Positions 40,610 through 52,800 of a stretch of DNA of 64,000 nucleotides are shown piece after piece. The stretch's first letter is position 1. Each line of letters begins with the position of its first letter. Made by a program: the position numbers and the translations under genes. The DNA is taken from assembly GCF_047495875.1 (NCBI RefSeq), contig NC_092474.1, positions 3,985,001 through 4,049,000 of the forward strand, read 5' to 3'. The notes beneath the pieces were generated by a model. The model was not told the origin of the DNA. It did no database searches and saw only the letters and a program-made list of their open reading frames with translations. This DNA is from Pithys albifrons albifrons (Eukaryota; Chordata; Aves; Passeriformes; Thamnophilidae).

Positions 40610-43600
40610 CAGTCAGGAAAAACCTCTCCTCCCAGGATTTTATTATACAGAGTTCTCTGGAACTGGTAATGTGTCTTAGATCTCTTTTTGAGGAGTTTCT
40701 ATTGGCTTCCATGCCAATAGAAGAAATCAGATGCTTTTAGGGTAACAGGATGCCTTGTCTTGCTGGATATCATTGATTCTGGCATACACACATATGAAAA
40801 TCAGGAACAGCACAGGAATCTGAGGTGTGAGATTCCATGGGCAGGGCTGTCTGTGTGTTCACTGGGTATTTTGGGTTACATGAAGGGAGTGTGTAATGTG
40901 ATTCATTTCTCCTCCTGCATGGTATTCTGCAGCAGCAAGCAGTGCCTCCACCTCTACCAACACACTCCAGCGTCTGCAAAAAGCTTTCCTTCCAAAATGT
41001 GGAGTATAAACTATTAGGGTTATAGAGAGCTGTTTTAATGTGCAATACACTTTCCCTTTACACCTCTGTTCAAGTCTGAATCTGTTTGAAATCCATCCCC
41101 ATTATGTAAGTTTATGAATCATGTGTTCTATGTGTAATAGTCTGACACCAAATTTGAGCATAGGAATGCTCAGAAAAGATGTTACATAAGAAATTAGACA
41201 AAAGTACATTTTAGAGTGTGTGGGAGTGGGGATTCAGGCTGTATCCTCTGTGGCAAATCAGGATGCTGGGAAGGGAAGACTGGTTTGTTGCACAATTCTT
41301 TGGAAAAGCACAGGAGACATTACAGGTTTCGTTCCCGTTTGTTACTCAGGAACTTGGAGAGTTTTTCCATGTAGAAAGTGTAAATATGAGTTTGTATTAG
41401 GTGTGGTTTGAAATGTGAGTAACTGACAGCTCTGCTGATGTGAGACCAGCCTAGGCTGGTCATGGTGTGAAGTCACAGTCCACAAGGGAATGTGGCCACT
41501 TTGTACAGAGCTTGTCCACCACTGACTCTGCATTCAGGGGGGTGATAAAAAGAAGTCGTCTCTGAGGTTGAGGTCTTAGTCAGGATGGTAGTTGAGGGAT
41601 TGCCTGCACTTATGTAAATGTGTTAACGTTATTCTTAGTTTCAGGGATTACCTGAAGCTGACATTCAAATGTACAAGTAGCTGACTGGATGACCACTATC
41701 TCCAGCCTTTCTTGGGGTGAATTTTCCCTGGCATTCTGCAGGAACACATGCCTGCCTTTCTCTCACCTTAGAATACTAGAAGAATACCTTCAATGTTGGC
41801 AAGATACTATCTTTTTTTAGAAGGCTTTATTTACTGGAAGCTTTCTTACATTCTGGTTTTGTGATGGATTTCAGCTGGACTCTGTGGAACAGGATAGCTA
41901 CTCAATGCACACTGCCAAAAGTGAGACTATATTACTGTCATCTTCTGTTTCTTACATGGCCTTTCTAAATCAACTGTAAAACCAGTCCCAAAACATGTGG
42001 TTTTGATATTTATATAATTCTCATTTCAGCTGTAGCATAATGCACCAGTGTCTCTATGGGTGTGTTTATGGCAGCATTGGAAAGTGCACATGTGCTCTTA
42101 TCCCTCTTATGTTACTGAAGATGAAAACTGTTACACCAAGAAACATCTGTGTGGCACAGGGTGGCACCACGTGGAGATAAATGGGCCAGCTTGACTGAGA
42201 CAGAGAGCCACGTGCTCCTTCAGCAGTCCCTGGTCACAGGATGAGCAGAATCCTAGAAACTAGGACTATATGGAATCCAACATGGCATTTCCCTGTGAGC
42301 TCAGCAGAAGGTGAAGTGCTGGGTAGAACTTCATTTTCAGTTTATTAGACTCTTCCATTTAATCTTATACTGGAAAGAAAATAATTAGCTTGAATAATTT
42401 TCAATCCAATTAATCTATTCCTAAGTGGCAAATATTGTACCTGGAAGCAGATCGATTATGAAGTGTTTCCTCTGAGATGCATTTTCCTGTTAATTGTTGA
42501 AGCAATTAATTTTCTTGCAGACACCTGCAGATGTTTGTGTGAAGCAGTTGAGGCAAGGAAAGCAAAAGGCTTGGAAGAGAACAAAAGATGGCTATAAAAA
42601 ATAAGATTACCCCAGATTTAATAAATCTAATGTATGTACAGTGTGTTATATGTGCTGTCCATGCATTATGCATCAGTCAACATCCATAATGGTGAAGATG
42701 TAGAAAGTTGCAGAAATTAGGACATCTTAGAATTAATCTTTCATGCATATTCATTAGAAAGAGTCTTACATGAACACATGGTACTTTTTCCATAGAATTA
42801 CGGGCAGAGGAGAATTTGGCAGACAAGCTCTGACAAGACTCAGTGTGATGTGTTTTTCAGAGTAATGTCTCCCTCCCGCCCTAGACTTACAATTTTGAAA
42901 AAAGAGGGTAGATTTTTATAGTGAAAACAAAGTGCAGTTTTGCATTTTGGGTACAAAATCCAAAATTTATCTAAATACCCAAACTATATATCCCTTGCCA
43001 ATTTTTGAGTCCTTGCTGGGAAGCATAAGAAGTTTCATAATGTTCTTCTATTTTTTTTAAATGTTTATTTCAAATTCTAAACATCTTTTGATATGAACAG
43101 ACAATGCTCTTCTCCTAAACTCTATTGCATATGAGTAAATGGCTAAAATTTAACTTAGTTTTCCCAAAAGTTATAAAGTAGCTACAGCTCTGACAGAAAA
43201 ATTTGTATCTGAGTAACTTTATTTTTGCAAGGTTGTCAGCTACTGAATAGAGGATGCTGCAACAAATGATTCTGAATGGTCTTGATTATTTTGGTAGCTA
43301 TCAAACCCCCAGATGTTACATTGCCATATTCTCACCAATATCTCTCTTTTATGTAAGAGATACACATACACATTCAGTACATGCATATTGTCAGCATTGC
43401 AATTGTTTTTAAGTTCTGATAGATTAACTCAAGTTTGATTTTATGCATATTCAGTACCAAGAACTCTGGAAGAGAGGAGGGTTGTTGGGTGTTTTCTACA
43501 TTTGTTTTACATATTTTAGTGAGATAAACCTCTGACTTAGTCCTTAAAAGTCTCAAAGAGAGTTCCAACGTCTTGATGAAAAATTACTCTTTATTCCAAA

Positions 43601-44751
43601 ATCAAGACTTTGTTCTCGTAAACGACATGAAAATAAATCTTGTTTGCAGTGGTTCTCAGCACAAATGATCAAGGATTCAGCAGTCTCGAGTGCACAGGGA
43701 TAAATGACACTTTCAGAATTGCAGCCTTATGATCAAACCTTTGAGATGGTGGGAATAAGCAGTTGTTTTGTAAAAGCAGCATTTTAGGTTTCTAGTTTTG
43801 GCACTCTCATCATGCTTATGTAACTCTCTAGGAAAATATCTCTTGTTCAGTGGTTTAGGGGATTAATCTTGTTTATGAAAAGAAATGTTTCTTCTGCTTC
43901 TTGGATAAACCACAAATAAAGATTTTACTCTACAGTTGTAATCATGACGTGTAAACACACTGAGAAAGTCCTAATGAACTGCTAATGTTAATCCAGGTGC
44001 TTCCATCAGAAACACAGAAATGGCAGAATTTAATTAGAGTGAAATGCACAATTATCAGACAGGTGGAAACAACTCTTGGGAGAATTACTTACTGTCAAGC
44101 AGTCTGGTGTATATAGATTTGTTGCTTAGCTGGGGTGAAAGGTGATATTCTCGTCCCCCTTTCACTCAAAAGACTATTTAATTTTCCATAACAAAAATAA
44201 AAAAAAGGGAGGCAATAAATGGAGCCTTCTAAAGTGGACAAGGAAGAATTGTGCTAGGGGCAGAGTAGAGGAAGCAAATATTTAGATAAAGACTACAAGG
44301 CAAAGCTATATGTATATTTATGAAGATTCTTACAATGCAAGCACAGGAGGTGATGTCATTTAGTCCTTCATTTGTACCCCCAGCCTTCTTAGAATGTTGC
44401 TTTAATAAATGCTTTGTTTTTCTGAATTGGCAGTTAGGTTAGTCTGGAAACCCTGCTAACAGTTCTGGGAGCAACAGCTGAAATACTTTCCTAATGGTTA
44501 TTAATTGTGTGTAGCTTGGTCAGGTTGCCCAGATCTGGAGCTACAGGAGCCGTGGAGGATTTGCCTTTCTCCCTCTTCAGGAGTTTTCTTTGTAGCTGAG
44601 CTGCCAAAGCAAGTGATTCCTGGGAACTGAGGTGGAGATGTGGCCATTCATTCACCTGTGAGCAGAGCAAAATTGTTTGAGCCTTTCTTTGGTGCCCTCT
44701 TTGTGTATTTACCTTGTTCTGCAAAGCTGAGTCCCAGGTGGGATGGATGAG

Positions 44752-44806
44752 GGCACTGGCACAGAATGCCAGGGCAGTGACACAGAATGCCAGGGCACTG
44801 CCAAGG
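44752..44806. repeat. 21-bp tandem repeat, about 2.5 copies
   Basis: Units start with GGCACTGGCACAGAATGCC at 44752 and GGCAGTGACACAGAATGCC at 44773. A partial third begins GGCACTGCC at 44794. The first two units differ at two positions. A period of 21, a multiple of 3, keeps open frames on both strands, which explains the cysteine/proline-repetitive minus-strand frame at 44648-44965. I do not take that frame as a gene. Confidence 0.85.
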
Positions 44807-45188
44807 AGGACAGCTGGGCAGCAGGGTGGTGGGCAGGGAGGGAAAGCTGCTCCAGACAGCCCAGCAGAGAGTTAAAGGTGGTGGGATGGGTGGCAGGATC
44901 AGCCCCACAGCAGGGCAGGCACCTCGTGGCCAGGCTGGGAGGCACCAACCTCCCACTGAGAGCACATGGGCTGTAGGACCTGCCTGGTGCCCTCTGAAAT
45001 CAGGGCAGTCACCAGCTCCAGCTTGGTGTGCCGAAGGGAAGCTTAGCCAGAGCTATTTTAAACAGTCTCCCAAGGAACAAGCATTAGCAGGACTGTTGTG
45101 TGAACATCTGGCTGTGGGGCAACATTCCTAGTCACCATTTTTTCGTGGCGAGTCCCAGGTCCCTCAGATTCTGTGGGTCTTCAGAAGC
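44807..45188. other. GC-richer patch, no gene seen
   Basis: Noticeably richer in G and C than its surroundings and ending in a pure A25 tract, which raises the idea of a retrocopy. There is no AATAAA signal ahead of the A-tract, no recognisable protein and no clear target-site duplication, so I do not call one. Confidence 0.5.
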
Positions 45189-45213
45189 AAAAAAAAAAAA
45201 AAAAAAAAAAAAA
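45189..45213. repeat. Poly-A tract (A25)
   Basis: Uninterrupted run of 25 A, ending in TCTGTATTT. It is either a simple repeat or the tail of an unrecognised retroposed sequence lying to its left. Confidence 0.95.
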
Positions 45214-48200
45214 TCTGTATTTAAATCCACCAGAAAAGTAGCATTTTCGGTCTGTGCATGTGCAGAAGTCTCCTTGTTCTAAAATTAGAAAGTCAATTTG
45301 TCTGTTAAGCCAGGGGAACAAGAAGCTCTACATGCCCTCTGAAATTAGCAGTGAAACAAGCTGTATTGAACTCATCTATAGCTTTACACCTTCAGGGCAC
45401 TGGCTGCAACCAAGATAGACAATATTTCTGCAGGCTGTCACAGTTATTTTACAAGAAAAAGAGGAGGGGGAGGAGGGAGTTGCTTTGGTCTGATCTCTAA
45501 ATGGAATAACTAGCTGAACTTTTAAAATCATCCAGAAGATTAAAGGACACTTCAAACAGTCTGGCATGTCAGTTTATTCTGCTGAATTATCTCTTCCTTA
45601 ATTGTCACAAACTAAGACATTCAAGTTAACAGAGTCATGTGCTCTGTTAAAAGGTGCTGTTACTTTAGAAAAAGGTGTGACTGAAGGAAAGAAATACATA
45701 GGGAGGCCTTTCATGTAGCATAGACCCCCCACAAGCAAGAAGAAATAAGGCAACAATTTAATGCTTTTGATTTTCTATGGATAGTACTTGGGAAGGATTT
45801 AACATTATTGTAGGTATGCAAGAATTTATATCCTTTTTGTTACAGTGGAAGCAAGTGGCATTGCAAGGGGCTGCCCTGAGAGGTATTATGGAGATGTGAA
45901 GGCATTGGCCATAAGCAGCTTGAATCCCCTCAGTCTTCAACAAAACTTGAGCCTCGAGATGTGAGGATTTGGAAAACTCCAGAAGCTTTCAAGGAAAAAA
46001 TGTGATGCAATTGCAAAGAAGTGCACACAGCTTTTGCTGCTTTCTTTCCCCCCAAAGGCCTGGGTAGAAATAGGAAAGAAATTAGTACAGCTTTAATAAT
46101 TACTTCCATGACTAATAATTCAAATTAAGTTACATACATGTATGCGTTATTAGGCAATTGCAATTTCAATGTATTGTAGGTTAAATTCACCTGAAATCTG
46201 TGCTGTGTGAGCCACATCTCAGGCAATGTGCATAAAGGTGTTAAGTCAATTTTTCAAGGTTTTTTTTCTCCTAAAATACGAGATTTTTTTTCTGTAGCTC
46301 CATTAGGTCTGAATTTACATACTGTTCCTGCACTCTATGGATATTCTTTCTTTTTTGTTTATACATCAACTGTATTCATGCTTTCTATTTTTAACATTAT
46401 AATATTCCTCCTATTTTAGAAAGATGTCAACAAGCAAGCATATATATTCAAGTCCCTTAGTGTGTTATGTAGATCTATTGCTAATAATAGGTGTATGATG
46501 TCTTATTTCAAAGTAAAGAACTTCTGCTTATTTATGCCATAAATGCAGCCAGCACTGCTATCCATGTGGTAACTCAAGAATACATTTGTCATTTTTAATG
46601 AAGGAAATAAAGCAAGTAAGTGTAGTTAGGTTAATTTTTCCTGAATTTCACTGTGGGTTTTTTCCTTTGGAGAAAAAGGGGAATTTTAACCAGCTTTTCT
46701 GAGAAAATGAGCTTTATTCTACCATGCTGCCTGTGCATGTGTGTTTTAAATTTGACAGCAGCATAGCTGACTCAAAGATAGTTGTTTCTTACATGTTTCA
46801 GGAAAATGCACAAGCAGCAGAGGAAAAACATAATAGAGACTCTCTAGGCAGGTGAATTCTTATCAATAGCCAATTATGGAAAAGTCATAAATAAGAGCTT
46901 GTAGTTTCGTGGACATGAGAGTCAATCATCCATGAGACAGAGCTCTAGAGGAAGCTGGTTTTGCTTCATCCTCCTGGAGGTGCTTCTTTTTCATGCTTAA
47001 GTAATTGCCAGAAAATGTTGCCTCTGTAGTGCAGCCCTGGCTTTGGTGCATAACAATCAAGTGTGTTGTAATGTTGAAAGGGTGCTTTGTCAAAAATAAG
47101 GTAGGCTGGATTTGGAGTTCAGGAAAGGTTCTGCTGAAAAGAGGAAGGAGGAACTGTCAGCCTGAAAAATTCTACCAGCCTAACCCAGATGTTGGTGGTG
47201 TGAAGCCAGAAAAGTAAAGCTGGGCTCTTGGGTGGAATCTCTGGTGTAACTTTTGTATGAGGGTGAATGTAGCCTGTGATCAGAATAACAGTCAGTACAT
47301 TTGTGTTGTTATTTAAGTGCTCCCAAATCTTCCAGAGTTTTTATCCCCAGGATCCCTTCCTGAGCCAGGTGGGCTCTGCTTGAAGGCAAATAGTCCTAGG
47401 GAATCCTGTGTCACATAACCTTTCCCAAACACAGCTGGGGAAGTTGGAGACAAGGAACTGGGCAGATGAACAGTCAGAGAAGCACCCATGGGAGCTCATG
47501 GAGGGACGTGCCCTTGGAGCTGCTGTGGTGTGTTGAACGGGGTCTGGAGATCCACCTTGTGTGGTGGATCATGCAAACACATCCAACTGCAAAATGAGCT
47601 GTGTCTGAGCTGGGACCTGTGATGCCAGGAGCTGACATACTGGATTGCAGGATGTGGAACTGGAAAAAAGGCTAAAAACCATGGATCTGTGAGCCAGCTA
47701 TAAAAGTTCCCTTCACTAGAATGCAGGGGAGCACTTCCATTGCTCTCATCTCCCCTGTTCAGTGCCAGGACAGGTTAGTGTGGTGGGTTATGTTCTCCAC
47801 TACATGAGGGCTTAAGTGCTGTAGTCTAATGCTCCCAGTTCCAAGGACTCCATCTACCTGACCCCTTAGCAAGGAGCTACATCTGCATCCCGAGCTGAAT
47901 AACACCTTTACTACTCTCTGTAGCTGCCCTTTTTATCCTCTCTTCATTTTTCCATTAATTAGACTTACCCATTCCCTCGTAGCACACTCAGCACTGAGAG
48001 CTGGTAAAACACGGCCTGTTTTAATTGTACTTTGCTTTGACAGACACAGTCTTAGTGGAAATGGGCCAAGGCACTCCAGAGACCCCTGGATGGAGAATTC
48101 CAGGGTGGAGGAGTTGTATGGGGTTACCACAAGCAGTGGTAATAACCAGCATCTCCTCCTCTGAGGTGAGGAAGTTTCTTGCTTACACCTTCAACCAGGG

Positions 48201-49204
48201 AATGTTTGCTCCTCCCTCAGTTTCTGAGGGGGATATGAGTACAGGTGTCTCAGAGCAGGTGATGTGTCTGGAGTTTTGAGGGGTGTGGGGTTGGTTAAAT
48301 GCAGGTTGGGTCTTACAGCTGTACTGGATTGTGCCTTACAGCATGGGGAATGATTAGGTAAGGCAGCGAGAGCCCTCCAGAGGTTGATTTTGTGTCAAGC
48401 CCACAGTTCCACCTGAACTGAGATGAACCTAACACTGTTCACTTTGAAGAGCACACAAACATTAGCTGTGGCATGGAGACACACCCTGCTACCTCTGTTG
48501 GACTCCAAAATCTAAAATACAAATTTCCTCAAGAGGAAAGTGTCTTAGGGAAAATGGAAGCCAGAATCTTCAAGGTTAAAAAGTACTGTCTAACCTTTTG
48601 TGTTATTGCTCAGAAGAATTATTTTTTAAAGTTAATAAACCACTTGCATTCACCTCATATGGCTATTTCCCTCCTTAAACAAATTGCTTTTATTGTCAAA
48701 ACCACAAATTTGGGTGTCGTGATCAATACCATCGTTTTATGAGCTGTCAGTAAAGGGACTTGAAGATGCAGCTTTGCTTGATTGTGTAGGAATAAAGATT
48801 GATCAGCCCCATTGCTGCTCCTGTATAGATCCTTGGCTGATTCACATCCAGTGCACAAAGCAAAGCACTCTCCCCTCACCCCCTTCAGAATCACAAAGTC
48901 AATAGTTTTCCCTCTGCACTTCCCTGCAAGCACTTGAGAGTACAACCTCCAATTAATGTTACCAAGGGCAGAGAGGAGGAGCACATTTTGGTGCTGGGGT
49001 CTTTTCCCTGATAGAAGAATGTGATTTTTAATTCCTGACTTTTCTTGGTTCATTTCACAAAAGATACTGAGCCAAGACTGTTCGCTTTTACTCTTTCATG
49101 ATTTCTTATATTGTTTTTTACATGAAGGCAAGAAGGAGAAGAGTATAAGATAATGAAAGGAGAACACAAGGACTCTGTGGCTCTGGCCCTGCCAGCAGCA
49201 GCAC
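45214..49204. other. Noncoding; isolated TATA-like box
   Basis: No gene recognised. A GC-richer part at about 47340-47900 contains the hairpin GATCCACC/GGTGGATC (47549-47570) and a TATAAAA at 47699. An exon-like segment at 48044-48165 has both splice borders but an unrecognised peptide. The rest is AT-rich, without structure I can name. Confidence 0.55.
47699..47705 (+). promoter_or_regulatory. TATA-like box, possible core promoter
   Basis: CAGCTATAAAAGTTCCC is a close match to a canonical TATA box with GC-richer flanks. Pyrimidine-rich sequence lies about 30 bases downstream. No gene or known LTR can be attached to it. TATA-like words occur by chance in 64 kb, so this is weak. An unrecognised LTR is one alternative. 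Confidence 0.2.
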
Positions 49205-49350
49205 GTTTGGTGTGACCTTAGACAAGTGACCATAAATTCATAGTTTAGTTTTTTCACGTAGAGTGGGGGCAATAATACTGTCCAGATCCTCAGACTGAGG
49301 TAATAACATTAAGCATTACATGCTTAGTGTCTGTAAAAGCTTTTGAAAAC
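49205..49350 (+). repeat. MIR/CORE-SINE remnant
   Basis: GGTGTGACCTTAGACAAGTG, then GTAGAGTGGGGGCAATAATACT, then GAGGTAATAACATTAAGCAT and GCTTAGTGTCTGTAAAAGC follow MIR blocks in the plus order: 'gtgtgaccttgggcaagt', 'taaaatggggataataata', 'gaggattaaatgag' and the core tail. Collinearity over about 140 bases makes this a good call despite heavy divergence. Confidence 0.65.
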
Positions 49351-49803
49351 CTTGGATAGAAGGCTTATAAAAAACAAATATAGAGATATAGTGGACATCA
49401 TTCTGTGGCAAGCCTGATAGTCCTGCACTTAAGTATTGGTTTTCACTGTATTTTTTCCTTAGGTGAGTTAACTTTGCTTTTATAGTCTATCAGGAGGCAC
49501 TGTATTTAGCTCTCCCTGTTCAAGGTTCACTGACCTATAATCCTACTGAAATGGAGTGGAAAGCCCTTGAAAATTTCACTGCATTTGCACTCAAGTGACA
49601 TATGGCCATGGTATTAATTAAAAAAAAAAAAAACAGAAAAGAAGTGATGGTCCAGTAGTCTCCATGGAGACTAAGCATGCAAAAAGGGGTGGGAACGTAA
49701 AACATTTTCAATTTTAGGCTGAAAGGCAGAGATCAAAAGTTGTTCTGGTTAAAATGCTGTGAGTATATCAACATGCCAAGTTGAATGTTTAGGCACTTTG
49801 CAC

Positions 49804-49823
49804 AAATATTTTGCAAAATATTT
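49804..49823. other. 20-bp perfect palindrome
   Basis: AAATATTTTGCAAAATATTT is its own reverse complement, centred on TGCA. It could extrude a small cruciform or present two half-sites to a dimeric factor. In AT-rich DNA a palindrome this long is uncommon but can arise by chance. Confidence 0.95.
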
Positions 49824-52800
49824 TGAATATGAGATTAAAATTAGGTTTCCTGTAGTATCTTTAATGGGTTAGTAGAATAGAATTTGATGTGTATTGTCTG
49901 TGCTTTTGTCAAATTTCTACCAGAGTGTATAAGCCAGGAAGTTTAATACCCATCCTGGCAAGGAGGAGTTCATGTCTTACAAGCTGACATTCAAATTCCT
50001 TTGGAGTATCATAAAAACTAAATAAAAGAAGATCCAGCAGCAATGGAGACATTCCATATGATTAAGATGTCTGCCTGGCAGAGAAGCCTATAAAATAAGC
50101 TTTCCCAAACACTTGCCTTAGGAAGGGAAGAGTGAGTGAGAAAACTACATGAAAAATATTCACCCAAATGAAATAGCAAACCTGTGTTGGCTGATAGCTG
50201 GTAAATTTGGTTCAGTGCTATCCTTTAGTCATCTGGAGAACTGAAAAGCATTGCTGATAGTCTTACTGGGTGGGGGAATCCCATTACTGGTTAAAGGTAA
50301 AATAAACAGCAGGAAAGAATGAATTTTGCAACTTTTTGTCTTGGGTGAATATAGAAATAATCTGTTGCTGACATTCAACAACACTGTCAGGGTGGGACTG
50401 ACAGGTAAATCCACTGACAATTTGCCTCTGTATGATTATTTCCAGGGGGAAAACAGTTTAAAAAAGGGAACAGAACCATCTTGCTGTTCTTGGTGCTTAT
50501 GATGGAGAAAGTTTATTGAGACCCCATAGCTGATAGTGGACCATACTCGTTTATTTAAGTATTTTACATACATGGGTCTGTTGCTATATGTTCTAAAAAC
50601 AAAACCAAATATGTCTATAGATTTAATAGACTGAAAAGTTAAAAAAGAGCAGGAGGTTGAGAGGTTTGTGCAGACAAATTCTCCTGTTATTGGTGTGGCT
50701 GCTCCCTTGCTCACAGTCCTTATTTATTGAACAAACACAGGAGGCAGTTAAGAATGAAGTCTCAGAGATTGTTGTCTTGTGCTCTTTGGCTCTGATTGTG
50801 AGTTTACTTGAACAAGGATTATGAGCTTCAATCTTATTGTGATGGAGTTTTGCCAAAGGTATAACCATAACAAGATTTCTATTTTAGAGTACTTTTTGAG
50901 TATTATTCAAAAAAACAGAGCCCCTGACCTCTACACTGTGTCTGAACAAATACATAATTTAGGGAAGACACAAAGGAAAAAACACACGTGAAATGCAAAA
51001 ATATATTGAGTTCAGTATCGCTGTCTGCCTTGAAATTGGTTTCCTCTGTCAATAAACAGCTGAACAGATGGGAAATGTCTGAAACAAAGGGAAAACATCC
51101 CCTAACAAAAATGGTTAGTGCTTGTTGTCTGCAGAGAGTGTTTAAATAAAGGCAATCTTAATTCGGGCAAATAAATGAAAGATTGGCTTGCAACATAATG
51201 AAATAAGAATTTTTAAAAAGTTATGGCTGTTGAATTTTGTTTTATGAAATCTTGAAATGAGAGGGCATTTCATGCTATAGGTGCTGCCACTACCAAGAAT
51301 ACAGATGTTTTGGATAACTCTGAGTGTGTCTCAGCAGCCAGTGCAGCGGTTTCCTCGTAGCGTTCTGTGCGGGAAATTCAACCAATGTACAGGTTTGCCT
51401 TGCCTGGTATTTTTGTTCCCTAAAGTCAAACCACTAAATGATTCCCTGAGTTTCTTCATTTGGAGGAATAATTTAGTAACAAGCATTTTTACCTGTCATG
51501 GATTCTATTCTCTGTTTCTTTGACCCTGTGATGGACTGGCATCAAGTAATATTCAATGTTAAGGGCCAAGTTTTGCAAGCAGCACTTTGGACAGTAACTC
51601 TGTGTTTCTCAGAGGCTGAAAAATTACACCTACCTTTTTAATTGCTTCTTACTTTTGTAGCATATTTATCTTGAATTAAGTCCCTTTAATAGAAATTAGA
51701 CGTGATTAATTCTATAACAACATCTGGGTCAAATGAATTATTTCATGCCACCTCTTAGTTAATAGGAATTAGGATGTTTAATTTAGAAGACTATTGTGCA
51801 TGCAGGAGTTTTCCATTTCAAAAAGAATAATTAGTGGTATTGTTTATCTCTGGTCAGCTTTACATTCCAGAATGATTGAAGAAACAGAATAGTTTCAGTG
51901 TTTTCTTTACTGAATCATCACTGTGACTGTATTAATGGCACATGTAAACTCTTTGGATCAATGGTACTGCAGTTGCTTTGATTTTTGGGATTAGCCTGAC
52001 TTGAAAATGGAAACTGCCTCCAGCACACACCTGAAAACCTGGATGTGCCCTGCTCCTTGCATGGCTTTAATCATATGGCCAATTTTTCCTAAACTTGATT
52101 TAAATGTTATATACTGGTGCATGTGGAGCAGATTCAAATGGAATGTACAGTTAAAAAACTCCAGGAAAAAAACCCACTAGTTCAATTTTTTTTCTTCTGA
52201 TTTCATAATAGGAAAAAGTTGTCCCCCTTCTCCCAAAACCCAAACAGACCCCTTCCTTCTGTGTAACTCAGACACAGCTCTTAAAAAATGCTTTGCCCTG
52301 TTCACTTGTAACATTAATTTGTTTGCCAAAGCTCTTAGTGGGTGTTTAATTTTATTTAAAGGACAGTGTGAATAGCCTCTGGTGCTTAATTTAGAATTTA
52401 TACAATTTTCCACTTTGCTTAGATAAATCCTAGTGAAGGAAACATCTTTTATATGTAAGGAAAGTTGTGATTTCCAGCCCATTTATAGTCATGTTTTATT
52501 TAGAACATTCTATTTCCTCTTCTCTTGGGGCAGTATCTAAATTCCTTGTCAGGTAATTAACTATATTAGATGCATGAGATTAAAACATTTGAACATTTTT
52601 TGGTCAGAGGAACAACATTTAATGAATTAATTCTGTGTACATATTCTCAGTGGGAGCTTTGTGCTCATTTTCTGCCTGTCCAGAATTGCAGGAGCTTTTG
52701 CAAGGCCTTAATTGGAAATGTGCTGCTGATGTGGGCACTCGTGGTCACGTTCCTGTATGCCTTGGAAGCTCTTTAAAGGCTCTGATGGTACATTCTTCAT

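Larger units (their letters stand above)
39219..44751. other. Noncoding stretch with MIR remnant and poly-T
   Basis: No gene seen. Contains the MIR-like remnant at about 40455-40530 and the long poly-T at 40571-40609. The region 42360-42780 is AT-rich with many TAAT/ATTA cores and ATGCAT motifs, and could be conserved noncoding DNA. That is a guess from composition. Confidence 0.6.

Noticed and set aside
40483..40740. Open frame with a poly-phenylalanine run.
   Set aside because: The phenylalanines are translation of the poly-T tract at 40571-40609.
44648..44965. Cysteine/proline-rich minus-strand frame with repeated PGILC units.
   Set aside because: The repeat comes from the 21-bp DNA tandem repeat (a multiple of 3) in GC-rich sequence. 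No start context or homologue recognised.
47549..47570. Inverted repeat GATCCACC/GGTGGATC with a 6-nt spacer.
   Set aside because: Only 8 bp. Stems of this size recur by chance in a window this large.
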